The notes below the pieces were generated by a model. That model was given only the letters and a program-made list of their open reading frames with translations, searched no databases and was not told the origin of the DNA. From Thermoplasmata archaeon (lineage in GTDB: Archaea; Thermoplasmatota; Thermoplasmata; UBA184): 64,000 bases of DNA. A program made the position numbers and the translations under genes. The stretch spans positions 1 to 64,000 of the forward strand of contig JAKAZU010000002.1 in NCBI GenBank assembly GCA_021826525.1, in the 5' to 3' direction. Shown here piece after piece: positions 15,801 to 24,953 of the stretch (position 1 is its first letter; each line of letters starts with the position of its first letter).

Positions 15801-16570
15801 TCGACTGCGCCGCCGTAGAACGGATGGCAAGGGAAGCATTCAGCCGACAGCTGTCCGTCAGGCCCACCCCATACGGTTGCGAGCTAACGCTCCCCCTCCT
15901 CGACTCTGTCAACGACTGGATCAACTGTCACGTGGTGGAGACCCGTGATGGTTGGAAGATTACAGATATGGGTGAGACGGTCTCCCAGCTCGAAAGCTAC
16001 TTCGCATTCGACCCAGAGTCTACCGAGAAGCGATCGCACATCTACACCCTCATCCTCAGGTACGGGGGGCTCACTTCTGACACGGACGAGCTCTACACCT
16101 TCGCCAATCCACAGGAGGAGGGATCGTTTCCCTCAGCGCTCGTGAGGTTTGCGAACTCAATCGAGCGACTTCACTCCATGACATTCATGGCGGAGCCGAG
16201 GATCAAGGCCGACTTCAAGGGGGCAGTGATTGACTACCTTCTCTCGAAGGAGGTGGTCCACGAGATCGATCCGACGCTGGAGGCGCCCGTGTTAGGCCCG
16301 TTCCGGATGGATCTCAGGATTGGTTCCCGAGGCATTCTGGCAGCCACACTCTACGCCTCGACCTCCGCTGCAGCTCAGCGGAACATCGAGCATCGACTTG
16401 TCCAGTTCGAACAACTGGCAAAGGTGCCGCGCCACCCGCCCACGACGGCAATCTACGATGACGAGTCAGAGATCGCACATCGTCCCGAGCTTCGACTTCT
16501 CGAGGACGTGCTTACTATCCCCGCGATTGCGTGGTCTCGGCGGGATGAACGGGTGGCAGAACTGGCATAG
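15797..16570 (+). CDS. DUF1828/DUF1829 domain protein
   Basis: A 257-aa protein. The N-terminal half ('YGCELTLPLLDSVNDWINCH', then 'DGWKITDMGETVSQLESY') has the DUF1828 look: a target-binding start, then 'xxxLTDxGxT'. The C-terminal half ('GPFRMDLRIGSRG..AATLYAS', ending 'EDVLTIPAIAWSRRDE') matches the DUF1829 pattern. Such proteins recur in defence and mobile regions with unknown biochemistry. It is coupled to the upstream gene and lies 115 bases before the Z1 gene, on the same strand. Confidence 0.65.
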   Translation: MIDCAAVERMAREAFSRQLSVRPTPYGCELTLPLLDSVNDWINCHVVETRDGWKITDMGETVSQLESYFAFDPESTEKRSHIYTLILRYGGLTSDTDELYTFANPQEEGSFPSALVRFANSIERLHSMTFMAEPRIKADFKGAVIDYLLSKEVVHEIDPTLEAPVLGPFRMDLRIGSRGILAATLYASTSAAAQRNIEHRLVQFEQLAKVPRHPPTTAIYDDESEIAHRPELRLLEDVLTIPAIAWSRRDERVAELA

Positions 16571-16685
16571 CTTCCCCGGGAAGGTGTCTCCCCCTCATTT
16601 GTTACGCTCTGTCCTTGACAACCCAAAACCCGTGGAGCCCCTCGGGCCCCCGGCCGCCGGAACGGCCGCGTCCAACAAACCGTAA

Positions 16686-19505
16686 GTGGCTGGATTATTT
16701 CCGGCGATGGCAATGCCATCAGACCGAGAGTACCGCGCTGCCCTCAACATCGCAGAGCTCCTGATCTTGGGATACATTGAGCGGGGGGAGACGATTACCC
16801 CTGCTGCCCTCGACGAAGTCATCGATCAGTCACTGGCACCCAAGGCACATCGTGACATCGACAAGAGGGCGTTCAGGGCGGAGCTGGAGCGAAAGGTCAA
16901 CATTCTGGTGGAGCCCCCCAAGCTCCTTCAGGACGCAAGAGGCCATGTTCCTTGGCTTGACAACAGGCGTTCCGGAGTCGACTGGAAGTTTTGGAGACGC
17001 TACCAGCGCCACCTGCGTGAACGGCTCAAGCGCCCCCCTCACGTTGTCCGCGGCGTGGACCGAGCCACCGATGCCGCCCTCGGATTGTTGGAGGATCCGG
17101 AGGATCTTGGACGGGCTTGGGACCGCCGCGGCATGGTGGTGGCAAACGTTCAGTCGGGAAAGACAGCCCATTTCACTGGTCTGATTTGCAAGGCTGTTGA
17201 CGCCGGCTACAAGCGAATCGTCGTGCTGGCGGGTCCTCATAACAATCTGCGAAGTCAGACCCAGAGCAGGCTCGACGAAGAGTTTCTGGGATTCGACACA
17301 TCGTGGGCCAGCGAGGGAACGACTGCGACGGCCCGGGTGGGCGTCGGCACCTTCCCGGGTGAGCCCGCCCTACCGGTGATATCCCTGACGAGCCGCCTTC
17401 AAATTGGCGACTTCAAGGAGTCCGTCGCGGCCAACATCATGATGCAAGCCGGATCCACACCGGTACTCTTGGTCATCAAGAAGAACGCCTCGATCCTGAA
17501 GAATGTCCTGAGATTTTTCGCCCAACAGGGCGTCCCCCAAGTTGACACCGGGCGTTCGCTGGTTGAGGGGGTCCCCCTCCTGGTGATAGATGACGAGGCG
17601 GACTATGCCTCGATCGACACTGCAGGCTACCCTCTCGACGAAGAGGGAAACCCGGATCCCGATTACGAGCCGACGAAAATCAATGCACTCGTGCGAAGCC
17701 TTCTGATTTCATTCGGGCAGCGCGCGTATGTGGGCTACACGGCGACCCCGTTCGCCAACATATTCATCCACCCTGAGGGCGAAACCAAGGAGAATGGTCC
17801 TGACCTGTTCCCCCGCCACTTCATCCTAAGTCTTCCGCCGCCGAGCAACTACATGGGCGCGGCCCAAGTCTTCGGATTAGGCCCGGACACGGGGCAGCCA
17901 CTCCCGTTAGTAGAGTATGTAGAGGATCACGCAGACATCATTCCAGCTCGCCACAAAGCGAACTTGGTCGTATCATCACTGCCCCCGTCTCTCTTGTCTG
18001 CCCTCAAGCACTTCGTCATTGCATGCGCTGTTCGTCGGGTCCGGGGACAATCCACTGAACACAACTCGATGCTGGTCCATGTCACTCGGTACACCGATGT
18101 TCAGCACCAAGTAAGGGGGCTGGTGGAGGAGGCCGTACTCGACCTTCGTGAGCGCCTGCTCGGTGGCGAAGATGCGAAGGGACCATCCCTGCGGAACGAG
18201 CTTCGGCAGATCTGGGAGACCAAGTTCATTCCGGCATCGGAAAAGATGGGAATGCAGAACGCATCAGAAACTTGGGACCGGATCGAGGCTGAGTTGCGAC
18301 ACGCCGCAGGCAAGATCACCGTCAGGGAGATCAACGGAACGGCGAACGATGTCTTGGACTACAAGAAACACGAGGGAACGGGCCTCACAGTCGTAGCGAT
18401 TGGCGGCGACAAACTCTCTCGGGGCCTGACCCTTGAGGGACTTTCTGTCAGCTATTATCTCCGATTCACCACCATGTATGATACGCTGATGCAGATGGGT
18501 CGCTGGTTCGGCTATCGGGACGGCTACGAGGACCTTTGCCGAGTCTACACCACCCCAACTCTCGTCGAGTGGTACCAGCACATTGCGAGGGCCAGCGAGG
18601 AGCTCCGGGAGGAGTTTGAGGAGATGGAAGCAAAGGGTGAGACCCCCGAGACCTACGGGCTGCGGGTCAGAGCCCATCCTGTCCTTGAGGTCACGAGTGC
18701 TGCGAAAAGCCGCGCCGCCGAGACAATCTCCTACAGCTACAGCGGCCGTATGAACCAAACGACGGTCTTTGACATCCGTCCGGGGGTGTTGGAAACCAAC
18801 TTGGCCGCGGTCGATCGACTTCTGCGAACTTGTGGCGTGGGCAGCGACAGCGGACGCGGCTACTACGTATGGGGTCACGTGGGGTGGCGCACTGTGACGG
18901 AGTTCCTTCGGGGATTTGTCACTCACGCTCACGCCTTCCGTGCGGATAGCCACCGACTCGCGGACTACGTCGAGGAGCAGGCTACACAGCATGCCGAACT
19001 GACTGAATGGACAGTGGCGCTCGCCAGCCAGCACCGATTCATTGCGTCAGCGGCGAAGAAAGGCATCGGCAAAGAACCTCCCAAGGAATTCGACATTGGA
19101 GGGGTCCATGTTGTTTCTGAACAGCGGGCACCCACAGCTGGATTCCGAAGCTCCCATCTGGTTATCGGCAACCTGCTAAGTCCAGATCATGAGTCCATTG
19201 ACCTGTCCCCAGAGGAGCGGTCCAACTGGTTCCGGGAGCGGACTGGCGGAACTCCAAGTCCGATGCCCGATAGCGGCCCCCGTATGAGGGAGATCCGCGA
19301 TCACAGTCGGGGTCTCCTCGTGATTTACCCGCTCGACCCACGGTATTTCAACGAAAATGAACCGGTTGCTTCTTGGCCCGAACAGGATCGTATCAGTACG
19401 GTCGTGGTGGGTCTGATGGTGAGTTTCCCAAGAAGTCCCACAGCCAAGGAGAGACTCTACACCGTGAATCCGATCCTTCTAAAGGAGGAAAGGGAGGAAG
19501 CGTGA
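16686..19505 (+). CDS. Z1-domain protein (helicase-like, putative endonuclease component)
   Basis: A 939-aa protein. Walker A 'VVANVQSGKTAHFTGLICKA' (about residue 155), 'VVLAGPHNNLRSQTQSRLDE', Walker B 'LLVIDDEADYAS' (about 300), 'RAYVGYTATPFANIF', and the Z1-defining 'IGGDKLSRGLTLEGLSVSYY' with 'LMQMGRWFGYRDGYEDLCR'. Z1 proteins are SF2-related and occur in restriction-like operons with AIPR and PD-(D/E)XK proteins (described by Iyer, Aravind and colleagues). Starts GTG 16686, ATG 16707 or ATG 16713 are possible. Its stop overlaps the next start (GTGA). Confidence 0.93.
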   Translation: MAGLFPAMAMPSDREYRAALNIAELLILGYIERGETITPAALDEVIDQSLAPKAHRDIDKRAFRAELERKVNILVEPPKLLQDARGHVPWLDNRRSGVDWKFWRRYQRHLRERLKRPPHVVRGVDRATDAALGLLEDPEDLGRAWDRRGMVVANVQSGKTAHFTGLICKAVDAGYKRIVVLAGPHNNLRSQTQSRLDEEFLGFDTSWASEGTTATARVGVGTFPGEPALPVISLTSRLQIGDFKESVAANIMMQAGSTPVLLVIKKNASILKNVLRFFAQQGVPQVDTGRSLVEGVPLLVIDDEADYASIDTAGYPLDEEGNPDPDYEPTKINALVRSLLISFGQRAYVGYTATPFANIFIHPEGETKENGPDLFPRHFILSLPPPSNYMGAAQVFGLGPDTGQPLPLVEYVEDHADIIPARHKANLVVSSLPPSLLSALKHFVIACAVRRVRGQSTEHNSMLVHVTRYTDVQHQVRGLVEEAVLDLRERLLGGEDAKGPSLRNELRQIWETKFIPASEKMGMQNASETWDRIEAELRHAAGKITVREINGTANDVLDYKKHEGTGLTVVAIGGDKLSRGLTLEGLSVSYYLRFTTMYDTLMQMGRWFGYRDGYEDLCRVYTTPTLVEWYQHIARASEELREEFEEMEAKGETPETYGLRVRAHPVLEVTSAAKSRAAETISYSYSGRMNQTTVFDIRPGVLETNLAAVDRLLRTCGVGSDSGRGYYVWGHVGWRTVTEFLRGFVTHAHAFRADSHRLADYVEEQATQHAELTEWTVALASQHRFIASAAKKGIGKEPPKEFDIGGVHVVSEQRAPTAGFRSSHLVIGNLLSPDHESIDLSPEERSNWFRERTGGTPSPMPDSGPRMREIRDHSRGLLVIYPLDPRYFNENEPVASWPEQDRISTVVVGLMVSFPRSPTAKERLYTVNPILLKEEREEA

Positions 19506-20521
19506 CTTCCACCGACCCGCTCTCCGCGGCGTGGGGCGCGGTGGAGGCCGACGTCAAATCGCGACCGGGGGGCGGCCTTCTCCGTCGACGTATTGCTGAC
19601 ACGGGTGCGGCTGAACTGCACTTGGCCCACGAAGTAGGCTCGGGCCAGTGGGAGCTCCTTGTCGGGGTTCCGCCGGACTGGCGGGGCGACTTGGGGTCGA
19701 TGCCACACTGGCGCGGTGTCACTCTCGAACTCCATGAAGAGCGCCATGACGTTGAGGTACGCCGGTTCATCGCGATTCGAATGGACCGAGGGGGCCTCAC
19801 GGAGGCATTCCGTGCCCTCGCAACCGATCTTGTGAGTGTCCTGAGCGACGATCGACTCGGCCCCAACACCGCCAGCACACTGGTGACCCGCTTGGCTGCT
19901 TGGAAACGCTTCTTCGACACACGAGGCCCGGAAGGATTGAGCCCGGAGGCGCAGGCAGGTCTGTTCGGAGAGTTGTGGTTCCTGAGGCAGCATCTTCTCC
20001 CGGCGATAGGGCCGTCGAAGGCTGTCGAAGCTTGGACGGGTTCGGGCCGCTCGAATCACGACTTTCAACTGGCTTCGGGCGCATTTGAGGTGAAGACGAC
20101 AACTGGCAAGGAGCATCTCAAGTTGCACGTTTCCAGCGAGCGACAGCTTGACGTCACAGGCTTGGACGCGCTGCATATAGTGTACCTGGTCTTCGCTCTC
20201 TTGGCCGCGGCGGGGGAGACTCTCCCAGAAATCGTGGGCGACATTAGGTCGAAACTCTCAGGAGAAGGCATGGCCTCGATCAAGTTCTCTGAGAAACTTA
20301 TTGAGGCAGGTTACATTGAGGATCACGCGGATCGTTACAAAGCGGGTTACGCCCTCCGATCCGGCCGAGCCTACCGAGTGCGAGAGGGGTTCCCGCGCCT
20401 CACGGCAGCCAATCTCCCAGAGGGCGTGGGTGACCTGAGTTACACCGTAGTGGTCGCAGCGTGCGAACCTTTCCGGACGACGATAGACGACGCCGTCAAA
20501 ACCACCCTGCACAGCGCATAG
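19502..20521 (+). CDS. PD-(D/E)XK motif protein (DUF4420)
   Basis: A 339-aa protein from GTG 19502, which overlaps the Z1 stop by 4 bases. The family core is visible: 'QAGLFGELWFLRQHLLP', 'AWTGSGRSNHDFQLASGAFEVKTTTG', giving the D...ExK nuclease residues in 'HDF' and 'EVK', then 'HLKLHVSSERQLD'. In Z1 operons this protein is the presumed nuclease. The coupled start indicates stoichiometric synthesis with Z1. Confidence 0.9.
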   Translation: MTSTDPLSAAWGAVEADVKSRPGGGLLRRRIADTGAAELHLAHEVGSGQWELLVGVPPDWRGDLGSMPHWRGVTLELHEERHDVEVRRFIAIRMDRGGLTEAFRALATDLVSVLSDDRLGPNTASTLVTRLAAWKRFFDTRGPEGLSPEAQAGLFGELWFLRQHLLPAIGPSKAVEAWTGSGRSNHDFQLASGAFEVKTTTGKEHLKLHVSSERQLDVTGLDALHIVYLVFALLAAAGETLPEIVGDIRSKLSGEGMASIKFSEKLIEAGYIEDHADRYKAGYALRSGRAYRVREGFPRLTAANLPEGVGDLSYTVVVAACEPFRTTIDDAVKTTLHSA

Positions 20522-20530
20522 GTCTGCGCA

Positions 20531-22576
20531 ATGAGCTTGGACGAGTTCGTGCGGGACCTGAATGAGTCCGTGCTCGCGGAATCGCAAGCGACGGGAGACG
20601 ACCCGGAGCTTGTCTTCACGCGGAACGCCGTAGAGTACCTCACGGACACCGGTGAGTGCCTCGGACCGGACCCCTTCCTGTTCAAAGCCCGGGGCTATCG
20701 GGCTGACGGGTGGGACCTCCAGGAGGAGAACTCTGCCCTGGATCTCTTCGTCACCCGGTTTGTTCCGGGGGGTGGCATTACCAAGATCCCCAAGGGGCAG
20801 GTCCTCGACGCGCTCTCCCGTGGCCGGCGGTTCGTTGAACGGTGTGTCGACGGAGCTTGGGGAGAAATCACAGCGTCAGCAGAGGCACTCGACGCTGCGA
20901 AGGAGATCCACCGCGTCGCCGGAACCCTTCGGTTGATCCGCATCTTTCTTCTGACCAATGCGCTCTGCCCTGATCGCAAATTGGAAGATTCGAAGCTTGG
21001 GAAGACGAAGATTGCCTACATAGTCTGCGATATCGATCGTCTCAACACCATCGCCAGCGGAGGAGTCGCACGCGAACCCATCGAGTTGGCCCGATCCCAG
21101 CTTGGAGGGGGCCTTCCGTGCGTCCCGATCGCGGACGCCTCAGGCTCTTACGACTCCTATTTGGGGGTGATCTCGGGCAGCGTCCTTGCTGACCTCTACC
21201 ATGACTGGGGAGATCGGCTTCTCGAACACAATGTACGATCTTACCTTCAGGCTCGAGGGAAGGTGAATCGCGGAATCCTCGAGACGCTTCGGAGCGAGCC
21301 TCGGATGTTTCTCGCCTACAACAACGGGATATCGGCGACTGCGGAGCATGCGACCACATCTACGGGGCAATCCCACCAAGTCGTGATCACCGGCCTGCGT
21401 AACTTCCAAATCGTGAACGGTGGGCAAACGACCGCAACTCTGCACATTGCACGTTATCGCGAGGGGCTGGACTTGGCCGGGGTCAATGTTCAGCTCAAGC
21501 TAACGGTGATCCGGGACGCCGCATCGGTCGAAAGGATCGTGCCACAGATCTCCAAGTTCGCAAACAGCCAGACAAAGGTCACCCTGTCAGACTTCAGCGC
21601 AAATGATCCGTTCCAGATGGGTCTCGAGCAACTCAGTCGTCATACTTGGACACCGGTGCACCCGGGCCGGCCTGCGTCGAAGTGGTTCTACGAAAGAACG
21701 AGGGGCCGCTACCTGACGGAACTGGGCGGCCAAGGTTCCCCGGGAAAGCGAACAGCCTTCCAAAATCAGTTCCCCAAATCGCAAGTCCTGACAAAGATTC
21801 TCGCCGCAAAGTGCGAGATGGCGTGGGCTCAACGCCCCCACGTTGTCAGTCTCGGTGGGGAAAAGAACTTCTCGAACTTCATCGATGAATTGGGGCGGTC
21901 AGTGCGATCCGCTCCAAGCGAGGACTACTTCAGACGGTTGGTTGCCTTGGTCATCCTCTATCGGGAGTGCGACCTGATTGTGGAAGGCCGTGCCTTTGGG
22001 GGCTACAAGGCAAATGTCGTCGCCTACTCGATCGCCTGGCTTTCCTATCTGACAGCCCAATGCCTGGACCTCCAAACCATTTGGAATGAACAAGAGGTCG
22101 GGGACGGGGTTCGCCAGGCCCTTTACGAGCTGGCCACAGACGTGTGGGCCCATCTTAACGCCCCTCCCCCGACGGTCCGGAACGTGACCGAGTGGTGCAA
22201 GAAGGAGGCGTGCTGGAGGGAGCTGCGGTCCCGGCCGAAGTCCCTGCCCACTCTATCGAAGCAAACCACGAACCCGGAGACCTTAGGCGCGCTCGGCCCA
22301 ATTTCGGTGGGTCCGTCCGCGGCCACGCCCCCCGCCGATGCCGAGAAGGTCATCGTAGCGGCTCAGGGTGTGTCAAAGGAGACTTGGTTTGGCCTTGCGG
22401 CTTGGGCCAAGAAGACCGGCAACCTCGAACCGTGGGAACGCAAGTTGGCCTTCTCGATGGGTCGAATCCGGGGTCGGGGTTGGACCCCCACAGAGAAGCA
22501 GGCACGACACGGCATGCGGATCCTCGGAGAGGCTCGGGAGAAGGGGTACGACGCGGCGGGCGCAGCGACCAGCTGA
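20531..22576 (+). CDS. AIPR-family protein
   Basis: A 681-aa protein with the AIPR hallmark 'RMFLAYNNGISATAE...GLRNFQIVNGGQTTATLH' (about residues 255-310), 'QISKFANSQTKVTLSDFSANDPF' and 'YERTRGRYL'. AIPR proteins are named from an abortive-infection phage resistance protein and are regular members of Z1/Dcm/Vsr restriction-like loci. It starts 9 bases after the PD-(D/E)XK gene. The C-terminal 100 residues (after 'WCKKEACWREL') form a separate charged region. Confidence 0.9.
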   Translation: MSLDEFVRDLNESVLAESQATGDDPELVFTRNAVEYLTDTGECLGPDPFLFKARGYRADGWDLQEENSALDLFVTRFVPGGGITKIPKGQVLDALSRGRRFVERCVDGAWGEITASAEALDAAKEIHRVAGTLRLIRIFLLTNALCPDRKLEDSKLGKTKIAYIVCDIDRLNTIASGGVAREPIELARSQLGGGLPCVPIADASGSYDSYLGVISGSVLADLYHDWGDRLLEHNVRSYLQARGKVNRGILETLRSEPRMFLAYNNGISATAEHATTSTGQSHQVVITGLRNFQIVNGGQTTATLHIARYREGLDLAGVNVQLKLTVIRDAASVERIVPQISKFANSQTKVTLSDFSANDPFQMGLEQLSRHTWTPVHPGRPASKWFYERTRGRYLTELGGQGSPGKRTAFQNQFPKSQVLTKILAAKCEMAWAQRPHVVSLGGEKNFSNFIDELGRSVRSAPSEDYFRRLVALVILYRECDLIVEGRAFGGYKANVVAYSIAWLSYLTAQCLDLQTIWNEQEVGDGVRQALYELATDVWAHLNAPPPTVRNVTEWCKKEACWRELRSRPKSLPTLSKQTTNPETLGALGPISVGPSAATPPADAEKVIVAAQGVSKETWFGLAAWAKKTGNLEPWERKLAFSMGRIRGRGWTPTEKQARHGMRILGEAREKGYDAAGAATS

Positions 22577-22678
22577 GTCGCGGACGATCTATCCTGCAGG
22601 TCACTCTGGCCGGCGGGGCCGTCCTTCTCCGCCGCTCCAGGGTGCTTAACTACATGGAGTGCCTAGTTCAAGGTGCGC

Positions 22679-24571
22679 ATGTCACACCGCCTGACTTCGG
22701 CGGACGCCGCCCCACCTGATTCTCTCGTGGAACGGCAGCCACCCAACCCGGACGACGGTCGTTCTCACGCCGAGTTCCTTCGGCGGAACGGCGACGCGCT
22801 ACGCGCATTCCTGAATCTGGAGTACCCCCCACGGTCCATCGCCAAGAACCTGCTGTCGCAACTGATTTCCCTCTCCTCCTACGGGTGTGTGTTGGAACAC
22901 CTTGATGCGCCGCGCAGGGCGGCCTTGGAGCCGATGCTCCAACTCGCCAGAGCCGGGAGTCGCAAGCGCACCTCGTGGGAAAGTGCCTTGACGCGCTGTC
23001 GGGAGAAGCGCATCGGCCAGCGTAGGGTCGCAGCATGCGAGGCCGTGGTTCGCCGACTGACAAAGCAAGCTGACTTCCCCCGTCTTGGGAGCATGTCTCG
23101 CTGGCCCGAGAAACGCTGGCGTCTCCTGTTCAGGGAGGCGGGACTCGACGAAGGCCTCGCCGACACTACCCTTTCACTCGTGTTGCGCCGCGAAGGGTTC
23201 CTCCCGACGGGCCCTCCCTTCGCGACCATGTATCGCCGGATCGGGATACCTCTTCTCCGGAGTGGGAGGGTCCGAAGTGGCTTCTGGGGACCCGGCATCA
23301 CAGCATCCATCGCTTGGCCGCTCGCGTCGCTTGCCCTCTCCCGCTGCAGCGAATCCGCGGACTTGGAGGCTGCTTGCCCGAGTTGTCCTGCGCGGCTGTT
23401 TTGCAGAGAAGGCCGGCGCGTGACCACTCCTCAGGTTGATTTGGGGCCGGGCTTCGCAGACGTCTTCGCCGGCGCTGGGGGGTTGAGCCTCGGCTTCAGG
23501 AGAGCGGGCTTTCGACAGCAGCTCGCGGTCGAACTTGGCGATGCCGCTGCCGACACGCTGTACTTGAACGACGGCCGGGTCGATCCGGGGGCTATACTGC
23601 GGCTTGATGCACGATCAGCTGCAAGGTCTCCGAGCGTACGGGCTCTTGAGGGTCACGTCCCGGTGGTGATTGGTGGGCCCCCGTGCCAGCCCTTCTCCTT
23701 AGCCCATCGTCATAAGAGACCTGACTTGGACGACCGCCGCAGGTCCTTGTTCCGTCCCTTTCTCCGTTTGTGCCGCACCCTCGGCGCGAAGATAGTTGTC
23801 ATGGAGAACGTGCCTGGAATCCTAACGGCGGCTGACGGTCAGACCATCGCTTCGATCCAGAGTGAGTTCCGAAAGGCTGGTTTGATCCTTAGGTGGAAAG
23901 TCGTCGACGCTGCCGATTTCGGCATACCGCAACACCGGCGCCGCGTTCTCTTCTGTGCGGTGCGCGCCAGAGACTGGAAGGACCCAGACGAGGTGTTCGC
24001 TCGCTTCTGGCACGCATTGGGGTCACGACGCTCCTCAACGGCGCCTACAGTGCGTCAAGCATTCTCCGGCATCCCCGAAATCGGTCCTGGCGGAGGTAGC
24101 TTCGTCGTCGCCCGAGGACCCGGCAGAATCTCAAGATACGCCGAGTCGCTCGCGCGCGTGGGGCCGATTACGAATCACGTCGCCCGTCGCCACAACCCTC
24201 GTGATCGCGCAATCTTCAGGCTACTCCGGGAGGGAGAGACTGCCCGAAGGCTTGAGTCGCGTCGACCGAACACAATCCCCTACCAAACAGAGAGCTTTGG
24301 GGACAAGTTCAGACGACTGCGATGGGACAAGCCGTCACCGACAGTCCCTGCGCACTTGGCGAAGGACGCGAACAGCTTCGTCCACCCTTCCGGAACTCGG
24401 GGAATCACTGGTAGGGAGGCTGCGCGCTTGCAGTCGTTCCCCGACGACTACGTGTTTCTGGGAGGCTCGAGCGCTGCGTTCGTCCAGATAGGGAATGCCG
24501 TTCCGCCCCTGCTCGCCGAGGCCGTTGCCGCAGGCGTGCGAGCGGTCCTTGCGCCCCTAACGCCTTCCTGA
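22679..24571 (+). CDS. DNA cytosine-5 methyltransferase with cysteine-cluster N-terminal domain
   Basis: A 630-aa protein. The C-terminal 370 residues are a complete C5 methyltransferase: 'FADVFAGAGGLSLGF' (motif I), 'GGPPCQPFS' (catalytic Cys, motif IV), 'VVMENVPG' (VI), 'FGIPQHRRRVLF' (VIII), 'QIGNAVPP' (X). The N-terminal 250 residues are an additional helical domain ending in C223-x9-C233-x2-C236-x5-C242. Its last three cysteines have the spacing of the [4Fe-4S] loop of endonuclease III-type glycosylases. ATG 22679 was chosen; GTG 22673 is in frame. It is the modification enzyme of the operon and is convergent with vsr. Confidence 0.93.
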   Translation: MSHRLTSADAAPPDSLVERQPPNPDDGRSHAEFLRRNGDALRAFLNLEYPPRSIAKNLLSQLISLSSYGCVLEHLDAPRRAALEPMLQLARAGSRKRTSWESALTRCREKRIGQRRVAACEAVVRRLTKQADFPRLGSMSRWPEKRWRLLFREAGLDEGLADTTLSLVLRREGFLPTGPPFATMYRRIGIPLLRSGRVRSGFWGPGITASIAWPLASLALSRCSESADLEAACPSCPARLFCREGRRVTTPQVDLGPGFADVFAGAGGLSLGFRRAGFRQQLAVELGDAAADTLYLNDGRVDPGAILRLDARSAARSPSVRALEGHVPVVIGGPPCQPFSLAHRHKRPDLDDRRRSLFRPFLRLCRTLGAKIVVMENVPGILTAADGQTIASIQSEFRKAGLILRWKVVDAADFGIPQHRRRVLFCAVRARDWKDPDEVFARFWHALGSRRSSTAPTVRQAFSGIPEIGPGGGSFVVARGPGRISRYAESLARVGPITNHVARRHNPRDRAIFRLLREGETARRLESRRPNTIPYQTESFGDKFRRLRWDKPSPTVPAHLAKDANSFVHPSGTRGITGREAARLQSFPDDYVFLGGSSAAFVQIGNAVPPLLAEAVAAGVRAVLAPLTPS

Positions 24572-24953
24572 TTCGAGCTACCACTCGGGGGAGGGAGCCC
24601 TCGATTTCGCACTCCCAGAATGTCATCGGAACGAAACCCGCCGATCGAAGCATCCGGTTCGCGCGCCGATCTCTCCGCCGATTGTCTTGGAGCTTGTCTC
24701 TCCAGAATGACGCACGGGTCGCAGGAGCTTGGTAGTGTCGCGGACAGCCGTGCCAGAAGCACCCGTGAACCAACACTACGATGCGCGTCCCCGAGATCCC
24801 AATGTCAGGTCGACCCGGGATACGGGGATAAGCCCGATACCTGATTCCCGCTGAACGCAACGCTGCCCTTAGCTGCAGCTCGGGGCCCGTCTCGCGGGAC
24901 CGAATCCTCGCCATCATCCGGCTGCGAACCTCGGGCGGCCATATGTCCGGCAC
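24405..24953 (-). CDS. vsr: Vsr-type mismatch endonuclease
   Basis: From GTG 24953. Classic Vsr blocks: 'PEVRSRMMARIRSRETGPEL', 'YPRIPGRPDIGISGTRIVVL' (catalytic Asp), 'HGCFWHGCPRHY' (zinc/active-site Cys and His) and 'FWECEI'. Vsr nicks beside T:G mismatches made by deamination of 5-methylcytosine, so it protects the host from its own methyltransferase. The conserved domain ends near residue 130. The last 50 or so residues are encoded antisense to the methyltransferase 3' end (167-base overlap) and may be run-on. Confidence 0.93.
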   Translation of the reverse strand: MPDIWPPEVRSRMMARIRSRETGPELQLRAALRSAGIRYRAYPRIPGRPDIGISGTRIVVLVHGCFWHGCPRHYQAPATRASFWRDKLQDNRRRDRRANRMLRSAGFVPMTFWECEIEGSLPRVVARIRKALGAQGPLARLRQRPRRAGAERHSLSGRTQRSSLPETRSRRGTTASAQPPYQ

